From Ruegeria sp. THAF57 (GTDB taxonomy: Bacteria > Pseudomonadota > Alphaproteobacteria > Rhodobacterales > Rhodobacteraceae), in contig NZ_CAIWNQ010000001.1 of the NCBI RefSeq assembly GCF_903914075.1, positions 496,001-560,000 of the forward strand: a stretch of DNA of 64,000 nt. Direction: 5' to 3'. Shown piece by piece: positions 43,813 through 53,525 of this stretch. The notes below the pieces were generated by a model that saw only the letters and a program-made list of their open reading frames with translations, searched no databases and was not told where the DNA came from. The position numbers and the translations under genes are program-made. The stretch's first letter is position 1. The number at the start of each line of letters is the position of its first letter.

Positions 43813-44166
43813 TCAGCGCACCCCATCGAAAATATCGGGAAATGACTGCCGCGCAGCGTCGACGTCAATCACCAAAAGCGCATCATAGCTGGCGGGGTCA
43901 AACGGATCTTCGGCCGGGATCACCTCTCGCTGGAACAGCCAGCTCAGCCGCCCTGCATCCAGATTTCCACGCTCAAATGGCTGATCCCCGAAATGCTCCC
44001 ACAGTGCCTGCATGAAAGCTGTATCCGCCCGCCTGTCCGCCGGTTTGCGGTCGCGAAACCGCTCGCGGGGGGTTATCGGGGTTACCCCCTTCGGATTGGC
44101 CCGACGAATGGTGAACTGAAAATCTGTTCCGGCCAGTCGGCCCGGGAAACCGCGATGTTTCAACAT
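43813..44166 (-). CDS. Hypothetical protein, 117 residues
   Basis: A small cytoplasmic protein of no family known to me: a basic N-terminus (KHRGFPGRLAGTDFQFTIRRANPKGVTPITPRERFRDRKPADRRAD), then a helical middle (AFMQALWEHFGDQPFERG) and an acidic C-terminus with YDALLVIDVDAARQSFPDIFDGV. GAGGTGGCAGC precedes ATG 44166. It overlaps the end of the 42-residue CxxCxxC frame by seven bases and is probably co-translated with it, downstream of the DUF6497 gene. Confidence 0.65.
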   Translation of the reverse strand: MLKHRGFPGRLAGTDFQFTIRRANPKGVTPITPRERFRDRKPADRRADTAFMQALWEHFGDQPFERGNLDAGRLSWLFQREVIPAEDPFDPASYDALLVIDVDAARQSFPDIFDGVR

Positions 44167-44288
44167 GCTGCCACCTCGCGAAAATAAGAACAAAACACAC
44201 ATCCGTTGCAGGACGAAGCCATTTCAAACACCCCCATAGCATCTTTGCTGGTCAGAAATGCTTTGACTGGTTTAAACGCGGTCATCAT
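44160..44288 (-). CDS. Possible 42-residue CxxCxxC microprotein
   Basis: A short frame fitted exactly between two genes: it starts two bases after the DUF6497 stop, has GGAGGGG eight bases before the ATG, and ends seven bases inside the next gene. The product has a basic N-terminus (TAFKPVKAFLTSKD), a short hydrophobic MGVFEM, then CNGCVFC (Cys27, 30, 33) and a final Cys42. The CxxCxxC pattern could hold a metal or disulfide. Two ATG codons (44288, 44285) are both possible starts. No family is recognised; position and ribosome-binding site are the main support. Confidence 0.55.
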   Translation of the reverse strand: MMTAFKPVKAFLTSKDAMGVFEMASSCNGCVFCSYFREVAAC

Positions 44289-44290
44289 GG

Positions 44291-44776
44291 TCAAAGCCCC
44301 TCCCAGATACACCGGGACTGTTCCAGCCGGTAGGCCTCGAAAAACTGCGTGGCATCAGGCGCAGAGCGGCCAAATTCCGTGGGACGATCAGATAGGGAAA
44401 TAACGACGCGGGCCGGCTCAAGCTCGTAGTGTGCGACGTAGGCAACAGCCAGTGTCTGACATAGATGCTCCATATCGACCGAAGCGACATCATAGCCAAT
44501 TCGCCCGACATCGGACCCGATCTTTGGCGCAATAAACCGAAACCGCACCCACAGCTCTCCGGGGTTGTTGTCCAGAAGAACGTCGCGCAGGTGTACGGGC
44601 TGACCTGACGGGACCGGCAACAGCGCCGAAGTCTCGGCAAAAGTCGTCGCGGGTTGTGCAAGAAGGGTCAGAATAAAGGCACGACCCCAGACCCGCCAAT
44701 GGCAAGCTCCTCTCTCCGGGGTCGTGCGCGCATGGCTTTTGGCCCGCGCTTTCCTATTTCTGATAACCACATTCAT
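44291..44776 (-). CDS. DUF6497 family protein
   Basis: A 161-residue protein with a long basic N-terminus, a hydrophobic stretch (FILTLLAQPATTFA, about 34-47) that looks like a signal peptide with cleavage after AETS, and a mature domain including PVHLRDVLLDNNPGELWVRFRF and QTLAVAYVAHYEL. It ends QSRCIWEGL. I place it in DUF6497, a Rhodobacteraceae family without known function. The signal is unusually far from the start, so the true start may be lower, but no better codon with a ribosome-binding site is visible. It lies 101 bases after pccB. Confidence 0.72.
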   Translation of the reverse strand: MNVVIRNRKARAKSHARTTPERGACHWRVWGRAFILTLLAQPATTFAETSALLPVPSGQPVHLRDVLLDNNPGELWVRFRFIAPKIGSDVGRIGYDVASVDMEHLCQTLAVAYVAHYELEPARVVISLSDRPTEFGRSAPDATQFFEAYRLEQSRCIWEGL

Positions 44777-44877
44777 TTAACAGCTTTGACCTCAAAGTCA
44801 AACTTGACTTTCATTAAGCCTAGTCGCCCAGTTCGAGTTCTGCCCTCGAACCAAGCAACCTGTTCTGCACCAATACC

Positions 44878-46410
44878 TTACAGCGGGATATTGTCGTGCT
44901 TCTTCCACGGGTTCTTGAGCTGCTTGTTCCGCAGGCTGGCAAAGGCACGGGACACGCGGCGGCGCGTTGACTGCGGCATGATCACCTCGTCAATGAAACC
45001 ACGCTCAGCAGCAACAAAGGGATTGGCAAAACGGTCTTCATAGTCCTGCGTATGCTGTGCAATTTTCTCAGCATCCCCCAGATCAGCGCGGTGAATGATC
45101 TCGGTCGCGCCCTTGGCACCCATCACAGCGATCTCGGCAGTCGGCCACGCATAGTTAAAGTCGCCGCGCAGGTGCTTGGACGCCATAACGTCATAGGCCC
45201 CGCCATAGGCTTTGCGGGTGATCACGGTAACCTTCGGCACGGTTGCCTCACCATAGGCAAACAGCAGCTTTGCACCGTGTTTGATGACGCCGCCATATTC
45301 CTGACTGGTCCCCGGCAGGAAGCCCGGCACATCAACCAGCGTCAGGATCGGAATTTCGAAGCAATCGCAGAAACGCACGAACCGAGCCGCCTTGCGGGAA
45401 CTGTCGATGTCCAGACAGCCTGCCAAAACCATTGGCTGGTTTGCGACAACACCAACGGTCTGGCCTTCCAAGCGGATAAAGCCGGTGATGATGTTCTTGG
45501 CGTAGTCTTCCTGAATCTCGTAGAAATCGCCCTCATCCGCCACTTTGGTGATGAGTTCCTTCATGTCATAGGGGGTATTCGGATTATCTGGAATCAACGT
45601 GTCCAGAGAAGCCTCAATCCGGTCAGGTTCGTCAAAGAAGGGGCGGACCGGCGGTTTTTCACGGTTGTTCAGCGGCAGGAAGTCGACCAGACGGCGCACT
45701 TCGGCCAGTGCTTCAACATCATTCTCGAACGCGCCGTCCGCGACCGAGGATTTCTTGGTGTGGGTCGAAGCACCGCCCAATTCCTCGGCAGTAACAACTT
45801 CGTTGGTGACAGTTTTCACAACGTCGGGGCCCGTCACGAACATGTAAGACGTGTCTTTGACCATGAAGATAAAGTCGGTCATCGCCGGGCTGTAGACCGC
45901 GCCGCCGGCACATGGCCCCATGATCACGCTGATCTGCGGCACCACGCCCGAGGCCATGATGTTGCGCTGGAAAACTTCTGCATAACCGGCCAGCGACGCG
46001 ACGCCTTCCTGAATCCGCGCACCACCCGAGTCATTGATACCAATCACTGGTGCGCCGTTCTGGATCGCCATGTCCATGATCTTGCAGATTTTCTGCGCGT
46101 GGGTTTCCGAAAGGGATCCGCCAAAAACGGTAAAGTCCTGGCTGAACACATAAACCATGCGGCCGTTGATCGTGCCCCATCCGGTCACGACACCGTCGCC
46201 AGCGGGCTTTTGGTTCTCCATCCCGAAATCAGTGCAACGGTGGCTGACGAACATGTCGAATTCTTCAAAGCTGCCTTCGTCCATCAGCAACTCGATCCGC
46301 TCACGCGCGGTAAGTTTACCCCTTGCGTGCTGTGAATCGATACGTTTTTGCCCGCCCCCTAGACGGGCATCGTTGCGGCGGCTTTCTAGTTCGGTCAGGA
46401 TGTCTTTCAT
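44878..46410 (-). CDS. pccB: Propionyl-CoA carboxylase, carboxyltransferase subunit
   Basis: Beta subunit that transfers carboxyl from biotin to propionyl-CoA, giving (S)-methylmalonyl-CoA. It has 510 residues, the family size. Crotonase-like halves are visible: N-terminal with [22 protein letters not shown] and the oxyanion [16 protein letters not shown]-terminal with [25 protein letters not shown] and [17 protein letters not shown] 46410 gives [12 protein letters not shown], as in the family. Upstream TTTGCAAA boxes point to ScfR-type control. Confidence 0.97.
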   Translation of the reverse strand: MKDILTELESRRNDARLGGGQKRIDSQHARGKLTARERIELLMDEGSFEEFDMFVSHRCTDFGMENQKPAGDGVVTGWGTINGRMVYVFSQDFTVFGGSLSETHAQKICKIMDMAIQNGAPVIGINDSGGARIQEGVASLAGYAEVFQRNIMASGVVPQISVIMGPCAGGAVYSPAMTDFIFMVKDTSYMFVTGPDVVKTVTNEVVTAEELGGASTHTKKSSVADGAFENDVEALAEVRRLVDFLPLNNREKPPVRPFFDEPDRIEASLDTLIPDNPNTPYDMKELITKVADEGDFYEIQEDYAKNIITGFIRLEGQTVGVVANQPMVLAGCLDIDSSRKAARFVRFCDCFEIPILTLVDVPGFLPGTSQEYGGVIKHGAKLLFAYGEATVPKVTVITRKAYGGAYDVMASKHLRGDFNYAWPTAEIAVMGAKGATEIIHRADLGDAEKIAQHTQDYEDRFANPFVAAERGFIDEVIMPQSTRRRVSRAFASLRNKQLKNPWKKHDNIPL

Positions 46411-46483
46411 GACGATGATCCCCTCTAAAATTTGTCGGGACACTATACGCATCGCCCCAAGGACCAAAGCACCATTCGGCAAA

Positions 46484-46531
46484 TTTGCAAATCTTTGGAA
46501 ATATCCTTTCGGAAAATTGTAAATTTGCTAA
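46484..46531. promoter_or_regulatory. ScfR/PccR-type operator cluster between pccB and the MFS gene
   Basis: TTTGCAAA (46484-46491), TTTGGAAA (46494-46501), TTGTAAA (46517-46523) and TTTGCTAA (46524-46531): two pairs of TTTGCAAA-like boxes in the 183-base divergent region. ScfR family regulators such as PccR of Rhodobacter sphaeroides and RamB of Corynebacterium bind TTTGCAAA-type sites. TAATAT at 46529-46534 is a good -10 for the MFS gene and would be covered by the second pair. Confidence 0.7.
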
Positions 46532-46593
46532 TATTGTATCGAGTTCGGCAAGACGGATGGTAATTGCGACGCCGCTCACTATACATGTGAACC

Positions 46594-47799
46594 ATGCAGT
46601 TCAGTTCACCTTCGACGCGACGTTCGCCGCCCACGATTGCCACGCTCGTCCTTTTGTCGGGACTGTCTGCGCTAAGCCTGAACCTGTTCCTGCCCAGCCT
46701 TCCGAATATGGCACTGTATTTCAACGCGGACTACAAGGTCATGCAGTTGTCAATTGCCCTGTACCTGCTGGTCAACGCAGTTCTGCAAGTTCTGATCGGA
46801 CCGATCGCGGACAAGGCCGGTCGCAGGCCAGTGCTCCTTTGGGGATTATCCTTGTTCCTGCTTGCCACACTCGGCAGCATCTACGCACCCAATGTCGAAG
46901 TTTTCTTGGCCTTCCGCATGTGTCAGGCGGTCATTGTGGTTGGAATGGTGCTTAGCCGTGCCGCTGTGCGCGATCTTTATGATCAGGCCCAGGCTGCCTC
47001 GATGATCGGATATGTCACGATGGGGATGGCCGTCGTCCCCATGATCGGCCCTGCAGTTGGTGGCCTTCTGGAAGAGAGCTTCGGCTGGAAGGCAAACTTT
47101 TGGCTGCCATTCGTCCTTGGCGCGTTGACTCTGCTTCTTGTATATTTCGACTTTGGCGAAACCAGCGCCAAAAGCGGCAAGACGTTGGGACAGCAGTTCA
47201 AGGAATACCCCGAGTTGCTGACGTCGCCGCGGTTCTGGGGATATTCGCTGTCATCGGCCCTGTCATCTGGTGCCTTTTTTGCCTATCTCGGCGGCGCACC
47301 CTTTATCGGCACCGAGCTTTTTGGCCTGACCGCATCCGAGGTTGGAATTTACTTTGGCGCACCCGCAATCGGGTACTTCTTCGGGAACTTTATCAGCGGG
47401 CGGTATTCGGTTCGATTTGGCGTAAACCGCATGGTTCTTTGGGGGAGCGCATTGAACGCCGCGGGCGTCTTACTTTCTGCCGTATTATTCCTTACCGGTT
47501 TCGGCACTGCGCTCAGCTTTTTTGGCTTCATGACTTTCGTCGGTGTTGGCAATGGCATGACGATACCGAACGCCACCTCGGGCGCACTGTCCGTTCGTCC
47601 CCATTTGGCCGCCACAGCCTCTGGACTCAGCGGCGCTATCATGCTCGGCGGCGGCGCTGGCCTTAGCGCACTGGCTGGCACCATGTTGACGCATGAGACC
47701 GGCGCGATGCCCCTGTTGTGGCTGATGCTCGCCACCGCTGCACTCGCGGTTTGCGCAATCGCAACGGTGATCCGACGCGAGCGGCAATTGGGCCTATAA
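46594..47799 (+). CDS. MFS exporter, Bcr/CflA family
   Basis: A 401-residue, 12-helix major facilitator of the drug:H+ antiporter type. The motif A loop GPIADKAGRRPVLLWG (about 70-85) and motif C-like GYVTMGMAVVPMIGPAVGGLL (about 139-159) are visible. Bcr/CflA members export bicyclomycin, chloramphenicol or metabolites. It is divergent from pccB, shares the TTTGCAAA operators and is followed at 65 bases by the ScfR-like gene, so a metabolite-export role in short-chain acyl metabolism is possible. Confidence 0.9.
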   Translation: MQFSSPSTRRSPPTIATLVLLSGLSALSLNLFLPSLPNMALYFNADYKVMQLSIALYLLVNAVLQVLIGPIADKAGRRPVLLWGLSLFLLATLGSIYAPNVEVFLAFRMCQAVIVVGMVLSRAAVRDLYDQAQAASMIGYVTMGMAVVPMIGPAVGGLLEESFGWKANFWLPFVLGALTLLLVYFDFGETSAKSGKTLGQQFKEYPELLTSPRFWGYSLSSALSSGAFFAYLGGAPFIGTELFGLTASEVGIYFGAPAIGYFFGNFISGRYSVRFGVNRMVLWGSALNAAGVLLSAVLFLTGFGTALSFFGFMTFVGVGNGMTIPNATSGALSVRPHLAATASGLSGAIMLGGGAGLSALAGTMLTHETGAMPLLWLMLATAALAVCAIATVIRRERQLGL

Positions 47800-47818
47800 G
47801 ACGGCTTGCACCCAATAG

Positions 47819-47856
47819 TTTGCAAAGTTAGCCTAGCGCGACAGAAAAGTTGCAAA
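47819..47856 (+). promoter_or_regulatory. Autoregulatory-type TTTGCAAA boxes before the ScfR-like gene
   Basis: TTTGCAAA at 47819-47826 and GTTGCAAA at 47849-47856. The second box ends eight bases before the start codon, so binding would block the promoter or ribosome-binding region. Confidence 0.65.
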
Positions 47857-47864
47857 GGCAGGCC

Positions 47865-49265
47865 ATGGCGACCCAAAAGCTATATGCTGGTGCGAAACTG
47901 CGCGAAATGCGCACACGTCTTGCGCTGACCCAAAAGGAATTCGCAACCAAACTGGGTGTTTCGCTGCCATACTTAAACCAGATGGAGAACAACAACCGCC
48001 CGATATCGACGACGGTTGTTCTGGCTCTGGCGCAAGAGTTTGGAATGGACGTGACCGAACTCAGCACAGGTGACAGCGAACGGCTTGTCTCGGACATGCG
48101 CGAGGCTTTGGCAGACCCTGTGTTCGATGACGCGACCCCTCCGCTGGCGGACCTGCGCTTGACGGCGTCAAATGCACCTGCGCTTGCTCGTGCGTTTATC
48201 GCGCTGCACCGCACGTACCGGCAGACCCACGAAAGACTGGCGTCGCTTGATGAAGCGCTGGGTCGTGAGGACGCCCAGATACAAGCAAGCCCCTGGGAAG
48301 AAGTTCGTGACTTCTTTCATTACTGCGACAACTACATCGACGCCGTCGACCGCGCCGCTGAAAGGTTCTCCAGCCGGGCTTCAGACGCCGGCGATATTCG
48401 CACAGCCGCCATAGAAAGCCTAAGCGAACGCGGTATCAGAGTTCAGTTTCCGGATATCGCAGAAACACGGAAATACGACGCAGACAGTAAAACGCTATTC
48501 CTATCGTCGCGAATTGCGCCCCAGACGCAGGTGTTCCAGCTGTTATTGCAGGTTGCTTTGATCGACCAGGACAAGCTGCTCGAAGCGACATTGGATTTTG
48601 CAAAATTTCAAAGTGACGAGGCCCGCGCAATTGCGAAAATCGGTCTTGCCAACTACTTCGCGGGCGCCTCCCTGATGCCATACAGCAAATTTCTAGCGGC
48701 GGCACAGGAATACAGGCACGATCTGGAATTGCTCAGCAACAGTTTTGGCGCGTCGATTGAACAGGTGGCCCACCGGCTTTCCACCCTACAACGCCCCGGG
48801 GCCAAGGGGATTCCGTTCTTTTTCGTACGTGTGGATCAGGCCGGAACGATTACCAAACGCCACTCGGCCACCCGACTGCAATTTGCCCGGTTCGGTGGCG
48901 CATGTCCGCTGTGGAACGTGCACCGTGCCTTTGAAACGCCCGGCCACTTCCTAAGACAACTTGCCGAAACGCCGGACGGCGTCCAGTATATCTCCCTCGC
49001 GCGGGACGTGTCCAAATCGGGGGGATCGTTTGGCGCGCCGGTGCGCCGCTACGCCATAGCGCTTGGATGTGAAGTGCGCCACGCCGAAGCGTTGGTCTAC
49101 GCCGACAATCTGGATATCAACAATGCCAGCGCATACGAACCAATTGGCATATCGTGCCGCATCTGCGAACGCCAGAATTGCCACCAACGCTCGGTACCAC
49201 CGCTAGAGCGACGCCTTTCAATTGACGCTCATACCCGCGGCACACTGCCATACAAAGTCACCTGA
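47865..49265 (+). CDS. ScfR/PccR-like short-chain acyl-CoA transcriptional regulator
   Basis: A 466-residue regulator. The N-terminal XRE helix-turn-helix (about 8-62) reads LREMRTRLALTQKEFATKLGVSLPYLNQMENNNRPI; the middle has an ImmA/IrrE-like region (NYFAGASLMPYSKFLAAAQ), and the DUF2083 C-terminal domain ends with a cysteine-rich motif CRICERQNCHQRSVPPL. This plan matches ScfR proteins, which sense acyl-CoA; proximity to pccB points to a PccR-type role with propionyl-CoA. ATG 47865 was chosen over 47850 because the family begins with MATQKLY-like sequence. Confidence 0.92.
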   Translation: MATQKLYAGAKLREMRTRLALTQKEFATKLGVSLPYLNQMENNNRPISTTVVLALAQEFGMDVTELSTGDSERLVSDMREALADPVFDDATPPLADLRLTASNAPALARAFIALHRTYRQTHERLASLDEALGREDAQIQASPWEEVRDFFHYCDNYIDAVDRAAERFSSRASDAGDIRTAAIESLSERGIRVQFPDIAETRKYDADSKTLFLSSRIAPQTQVFQLLLQVALIDQDKLLEATLDFAKFQSDEARAIAKIGLANYFAGASLMPYSKFLAAAQEYRHDLELLSNSFGASIEQVAHRLSTLQRPGAKGIPFFFVRVDQAGTITKRHSATRLQFARFGGACPLWNVHRAFETPGHFLRQLAETPDGVQYISLARDVSKSGGSFGAPVRRYAIALGCEVRHAEALVYADNLDINNASAYEPIGISCRICERQNCHQRSVPPLERRLSIDAHTRGTLPYKVT

Positions 49266-49313
49266 ACTTCACCTGGCACATAAATATCCCCGGGGAGGCG
49301 CGTCCTGCCGCGA

Positions 49314-49337
49314 CGGGGGCAGGGCCCCCGCCCTTTT
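49314..49337 (+). terminator. Terminator of the ScfR-like gene
   Basis: CGGGGGC (49314-49320) and GCCCCCG (49324-49330) with a three-base loop, followed by CCC and four T. It lies 48 bases after the stop, before the convergent YdcH-like gene. Confidence 0.65.
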
Positions 49338-49340
49338 GGT

Positions 49341-49580
49341 TCAGGCTTTCGACAAGATCGACCAGATCTCGTCCTTCAGGGCTGCGCGTTTCTTGCGCAG
49401 CTCGCCTTCAGCCAGTTCCTCCATCGGTTCAACGTTGGTTTCCGCGCGGTGAACGCTGCGGTTAATCTCGTGATACTCATCTGCCAGCCGCGCGAAATGC
49501 GCGTCCGACTGCTTGAGCTGGCTCATCAGGTCAACTTTGTCTGGGAACTCTTCGGCCAGTTCATGCGGGGTGTGGGACAT
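49341..49580 (-). CDS. YdcH-like (DUF465) protein
   Basis: A 79-residue helical protein of the YdcH/DUF465 family: HTPHELAEEFPDKVDLMSQLKQSDAHFARLADEYHEINRSVHRAE is a near-perfect match to the family's helical hairpin, and the end LRKKRAALKDEIWSIL is its second helix. Function unknown, highly conserved in proteobacteria. AGGAGCGAACAGG precedes ATG 49580; the longer start at 49634 adds unrelated residues. A TATAGT about 35 bases upstream may be its -10. Confidence 0.93.
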   Translation of the reverse strand: MSHTPHELAEEFPDKVDLMSQLKQSDAHFARLADEYHEINRSVHRAETNVEPMEELAEGELRKKRAALKDEIWSILSKA

Positions 49581-49657
49581 TCCTGTTCGCTCCTTGAATA
49601 TGTCGTTGCGATTCAGACTATAGATGATTCCCATACCCCGCTTTGACGCGGATCAAA

Positions 49658-51316
49658 TTACCGTTGTGCGGTAGCCCATTGCGGGTGAATCCACGGCCGG
49701 TCATTGGCCTTTGGCAATGGGTCACGGCCCAGAAGATGATCCGAGACTTTCTCACCCACCATGATCGACGGCGCATTCAGGTTCCCGTTGGTGATCTGCG
49801 GAAAGACCGAACTGTCGGCGACCCGCAGCCCATCCACGCCAATTACACGGCCCTGCGGATCTACGACAGCATTTCTGTCATCCGCCCGCCCCATGCGACA
49901 GGTGCCGCAGGGATGATACGCGCTCTCGGCATGCTCGGCGATAAAGCCGTTTAGCTCTTCATCGCTTTGAACGCCGTCACCCGGCTGAATTTCCTTCCCG
50001 GCAAATGGCTTGAAAGCCTCCTGCCCGAATATTTCACGCGTCAGTCGGATACAGGTCCGGAAATCCTCCCAGTCCTGCTCGTGGCTCATGTAGTTAAAGC
50101 GGATCACGGGTGCATCCTCGGCCCGCGCTGAACGCAAGGTTACAGACCCGCGCGACGGAGACCGCATCGGCCCCACATGTGCCTGAAACCCGTGCCCTTC
50201 GGCCGCCGCCTGCCCGTCATACCGCACAGCGATCGGCAGGAAGTGGTATTGGATATCAGGGTACTCGACCCCTGGCTTCGACCGAATAAAGGCCGCACTT
50301 TCGAACTGGTTCGATGCCCCAAGCCCTGTTTTGGTGAACAACCACTGCGCCCCGATCAAACCCTTGCTGATCAGATTCCAATGCTTATACAACGTGATCG
50401 GCTGCAACGACGCTTGCTGGATATACAGTTCCAAATGGTCTTGCAGGTTTGCCCCCACACCGGGGCGATCGGCGACAACCTCGATCCCATGTTCAGCCAA
50501 TTGTGCTGCAGGGCCAATTCCCGACAGCATCAACAGCTTGGGTGAGTTGATCGACGACGCCGCCAGAACCACCTCGCGCCGCGCGCGGATGATCTCTGTC
50601 TTGCCGCCGCGGATCAGTTCGACGCCCGTGGCGCGGCCATTCTCAATCACGACCCGTGAGGCAAGACCGCGGACAATATCGCAATTCTCACGCTTGAGGG
50701 CGGGCTTCAGATAAGCATTAGCCGCCGACCAGCGCCGCCCCTTCCAGACGGTCTGCTCCATCGGGCCAAAGCCTTCCTGCTTTTCGCCGTTATAGTCGCC
50801 CGTGACCTCGTACCCGGCTTGCTGACCCGCATCGACAAACGCCTTGAACAGTGGGTTCTCACGCGGGCCGCGTGACACGTGCAACGGACCATCCGTGCCG
50901 CGCCACGCGGTGTCACCTCCATGACCTCCGTCGTGCCACGTTTCCATGCGCTTGTAGTAGGGCAGCACATCCGCATAGGACCAGCCATCCGCTCCCATTT
51001 CGGCCCAGGTGTCAAAGTCCCGCGCATGGCCACGTACATAGACCATGCCGTTGATTGAGGACGATCCGCCAATCACCTTGCCACGTGGACAGGCCAGCCG
51101 GCGGTTGTTCAGATGCGGCTCGGGCTCGGACTGGTAGCCCCAGTCATACCGCGCCATGTTCATCGGATAGCTGAGCGCGGCAGGCATCTGAATGAACGGT
51201 CCGGCATCGGTGCCGCCATGTTCTATTACCAGTACCGAGGCCCCGGCCTCGCTCAGTCGATATGCCATCGCGCAGCCAGCGGAGCCTGCGCCAACGATGA
51301 CGAAATCTGCTTCCAT
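49658..51316 (-). CDS. betA: Choline dehydrogenase
   Basis: A 552-residue GMC flavoprotein, probably membrane-associated, oxidising choline to betaine aldehyde and onward. FAD-binding [18 protein letters not shown] begins at residue 6; GMC signatures [20 protein letters not shown] and [17 protein letters not shown] are present, and the catalytic region [14 protein letters not shown] lies near the C-terminus. GGAGACCCGAAA precedes the ATG. It follows betC by 86 bases; betB is not adjacent. Confidence 0.96.
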   Translation of the reverse strand: MEADFVIVGAGSAGCAMAYRLSEAGASVLVIEHGGTDAGPFIQMPAALSYPMNMARYDWGYQSEPEPHLNNRRLACPRGKVIGGSSSINGMVYVRGHARDFDTWAEMGADGWSYADVLPYYKRMETWHDGGHGGDTAWRGTDGPLHVSRGPRENPLFKAFVDAGQQAGYEVTGDYNGEKQEGFGPMEQTVWKGRRWSAANAYLKPALKRENCDIVRGLASRVVIENGRATGVELIRGGKTEIIRARREVVLAASSINSPKLLMLSGIGPAAQLAEHGIEVVADRPGVGANLQDHLELYIQQASLQPITLYKHWNLISKGLIGAQWLFTKTGLGASNQFESAAFIRSKPGVEYPDIQYHFLPIAVRYDGQAAAEGHGFQAHVGPMRSPSRGSVTLRSARAEDAPVIRFNYMSHEQDWEDFRTCIRLTREIFGQEAFKPFAGKEIQPGDGVQSDEELNGFIAEHAESAYHPCGTCRMGRADDRNAVVDPQGRVIGVDGLRVADSSVFPQITNGNLNAPSIMVGEKVSDHLLGRDPLPKANDRPWIHPQWATAQR

Positions 51317-51402
51317 TTTCGGGTCTCCATTGCCGCTTCAGCGCCAAGAACTCTTTTGAATACTCTCAGCAAGATTGAAGGGGGTATTTCTAAATCAGTC
51401 AG

Positions 51403-52911
51403 TTATTCTCCTCGGGGAAAGCGCTGGCTTTCCTCGACGATGTTCAGGTCCATGTGGTTGCGCATGTAACGTTCGGACGCCTTCTGCAGCGGCTGATAAT
51501 CCCACGGGTAATAGCCGCCCTGCCGCAACGCCTCGTAGACGATCCAACGGCGTGCCTGGCTTGCACGGACATCCGCGTCAAAGCGGTCCAGATCCCAGCG
51601 AGCCTCGGACTTGGCGCGCAAAGTTTGCAAGGTGCCTGCGTGTTCGGGCTTGTCAGCAAGGTTGTCCAACTCGTGCGGGTCGGCCTCAAGGTCGAAAAGC
51701 TGATCGGAGTCCAATGCACAGCGATTGTATTTCCACTTGCCATAGCGCAGCGAAACCAGCGGGGCATAAGACGCCTCGGCCGCGTATTCCATTGCAACGG
51801 GGGCCGTGCGCTCTGATCCCTGCGCAAGCGGAACAAGGTTCTCACCATCGGTCCACGGCGCAATCTCGGCCATATCTACACCAGCCAACGCACCCAGTGT
51901 TGGGGTCACGTCGATGGTTGAAACAGGCGTATCAATTCGGCCCACCGGAAGGTCAGGCGCTGAAATCATCAACGGCACACGGGACGAGCCTTCAAAGAAG
52001 GTCATCTTGAACCACAAACCCCGTTCGCCCAGCATGTCACCATGGTCCGAGACGAACAGGATGATCGCTTCCTGGCGCGTGGTTTCCAGCACCTCAAGAA
52101 TCTCGCCGATCTTGTCGTCCAGATAAGAGATGTTTGCGAAGTAAGCCTGCCGTGACTTGCGGATATCATCCTCAGTGATATCGAAGCTGCGCCAGTCGTT
52201 TGCGTCGAAAATCCGTTTCGAATGTGCGTCTTGATTGTCGTATCCGAGGTCCGCGACCTCGGGCATCAGATGCTCGCAATCTTCGTACATGTCCCAGTAT
52301 TTTCGGCGGGCCACATAGGGATCGTGCGGATGGGTAAAGCTGACGGTCACGCACCAAGGCCGCTCATCCTTGCCTCGCGCCAGATCATACAGTTTGGCCT
52401 TGGCGTTGTAGGCAACCTCGTCGTCATATTCCATCTGGTTCGAGATTTCGGCGACGCCCGCGCCCGTCACCGAGCCCATGTTGTGATACCACCAGTCGAT
52501 CCGCTCACCCGGTTTGCGGTAATCCGGCGTCCAGCCGAAATCGGCAGGGTAGATATCGGTGGTCAGGCGATCCTCGAACCCGTGTAGCTGATCGGGGCCG
52601 ACAAAATGCATCTTGCCAGACAAACAGGTGTAATACCCCGCCCGGCGCAGATGATGCGCATAAGTCGGGATGTCGCTGCGAAATTCAGCCGCGTTATCAT
52701 AAACACCAGTCCGAGAGGGCAACTGCCCGGACATGAAGCTTGCCCGCCCCGGCGCGCATAATGGCGATGCCGTATAGGCATTGGCAAACCGGGTCGAACG
52801 ATCAGCCAGCTTCTTCAGGTTCGGAGCATGAAGCCATTCTGCGGGACCGTCCGGAAAGAGGGTCCCGTTCAACTGATCCACCATCAGGATCAGAATGTTC
52901 GGTTGTGTCAT
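51403..52911 (-). CDS. betC: Choline sulfatase
   Basis: A 502-residue type I sulfatase that hydrolyses choline-O-sulfate to choline and sulfate. Cys52 in the CAPGR sequence (52-56) is converted to formylglycine. Metal residues are in ILMVDQLNG at the N-terminus and FVSDHGDMLGERGLWFKMTFFEGSSRVPLMI in the middle. No signal peptide, fitting the cytoplasmic enzyme. Its ATG overlaps the betI stop by four bases. It feeds BetA with choline. Confidence 0.96.
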   Translation of the reverse strand: MTQPNILILMVDQLNGTLFPDGPAEWLHAPNLKKLADRSTRFANAYTASPLCAPGRASFMSGQLPSRTGVYDNAAEFRSDIPTYAHHLRRAGYYTCLSGKMHFVGPDQLHGFEDRLTTDIYPADFGWTPDYRKPGERIDWWYHNMGSVTGAGVAEISNQMEYDDEVAYNAKAKLYDLARGKDERPWCVTVSFTHPHDPYVARRKYWDMYEDCEHLMPEVADLGYDNQDAHSKRIFDANDWRSFDITEDDIRKSRQAYFANISYLDDKIGEILEVLETTRQEAIILFVSDHGDMLGERGLWFKMTFFEGSSRVPLMISAPDLPVGRIDTPVSTIDVTPTLGALAGVDMAEIAPWTDGENLVPLAQGSERTAPVAMEYAAEASYAPLVSLRYGKWKYNRCALDSDQLFDLEADPHELDNLADKPEHAGTLQTLRAKSEARWDLDRFDADVRASQARRWIVYEALRQGGYYPWDYQPLQKASERYMRNHMDLNIVEESQRFPRGE

Positions 52912-53480
52912 TTTTCAGCCTCAAGAAAGGTGTTGAGCACCCGGATGGCATGATTGACCGCCAGTTGCGGTTCTTCCGGGGCACTCAGCGCTGCGCGGAT
53001 ATAAAGTCCGTCGATCAGCGCGATCATGTTTTCGGCCGCTTCGACCGGATCAGACAACAGCGGCCGCAGCGCAAATATCAGATTTGACCGGATGCGGGCC
53101 TGATAGATCTGCCACAATCGAAGCGCGTCTTCGTTTGTTTGCGCAAGGACATAGAATGTCATCCATGCAGCGATCACGTCTGGCGTGAAACAGGACGGCG
53201 CAAAGCAGGATCGGATGATGGCTTGGGCACGCTCATCAGGTGCTGCTGACTTGAGCTCCTCCCGCGCCTCGGCCCCGAAGTCGGACAGGATTTGGCGCAT
53301 CGCTGCAAGGAATATCTGATCTTTCCCACCGAAATAGTGATGGGCCAGCGCGCTGGACATCCCTGCCCGTTTCGCAATCTGGCTTACAGTCACATCAAGG
53401 GATTTCTTGGAACCAAGCTCGGCAATCGTCGCCTTGACGATCGCATCACGACGAATTGGCTCCATTCCGAGTTTCGGCAT
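52908..53480 (-). CDS. betI: Transcriptional repressor BetI (TetR family)
   Basis: A 190-residue TetR regulator. The helix-turn-helix occupies about 32-52 (VSQIAKRAGMSSALAHHYF); the ligand domain follows. BetI represses bet genes and releases DNA on choline. A palindrome matching the one at the ABC transporter lies 46 bases upstream and overlaps a likely -35 box (TTGACG), consistent with autoregulation. An in-frame GTG one codon earlier (53483) is possible. It is first in betI-betC-betA. Confidence 0.93.
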   Translation of the reverse strand: MPKLGMEPIRRDAIVKATIAELGSKKSLDVTVSQIAKRAGMSSALAHHYFGGKDQIFLAAMRQILSDFGAEAREELKSAAPDERAQAIIRSCFAPSCFTPDVIAAWMTFYVLAQTNEDALRLWQIYQARIRSNLIFALRPLLSDPVEAAENMIALIDGLYIRAALSAPEEPQLAVNHAIRVLNTFLEAEK

Positions 53481-53525
53481 CACGGCCCCCTCACCTGCTA
53501 CTGGTAAGGAAACGCTATGCGGTTT

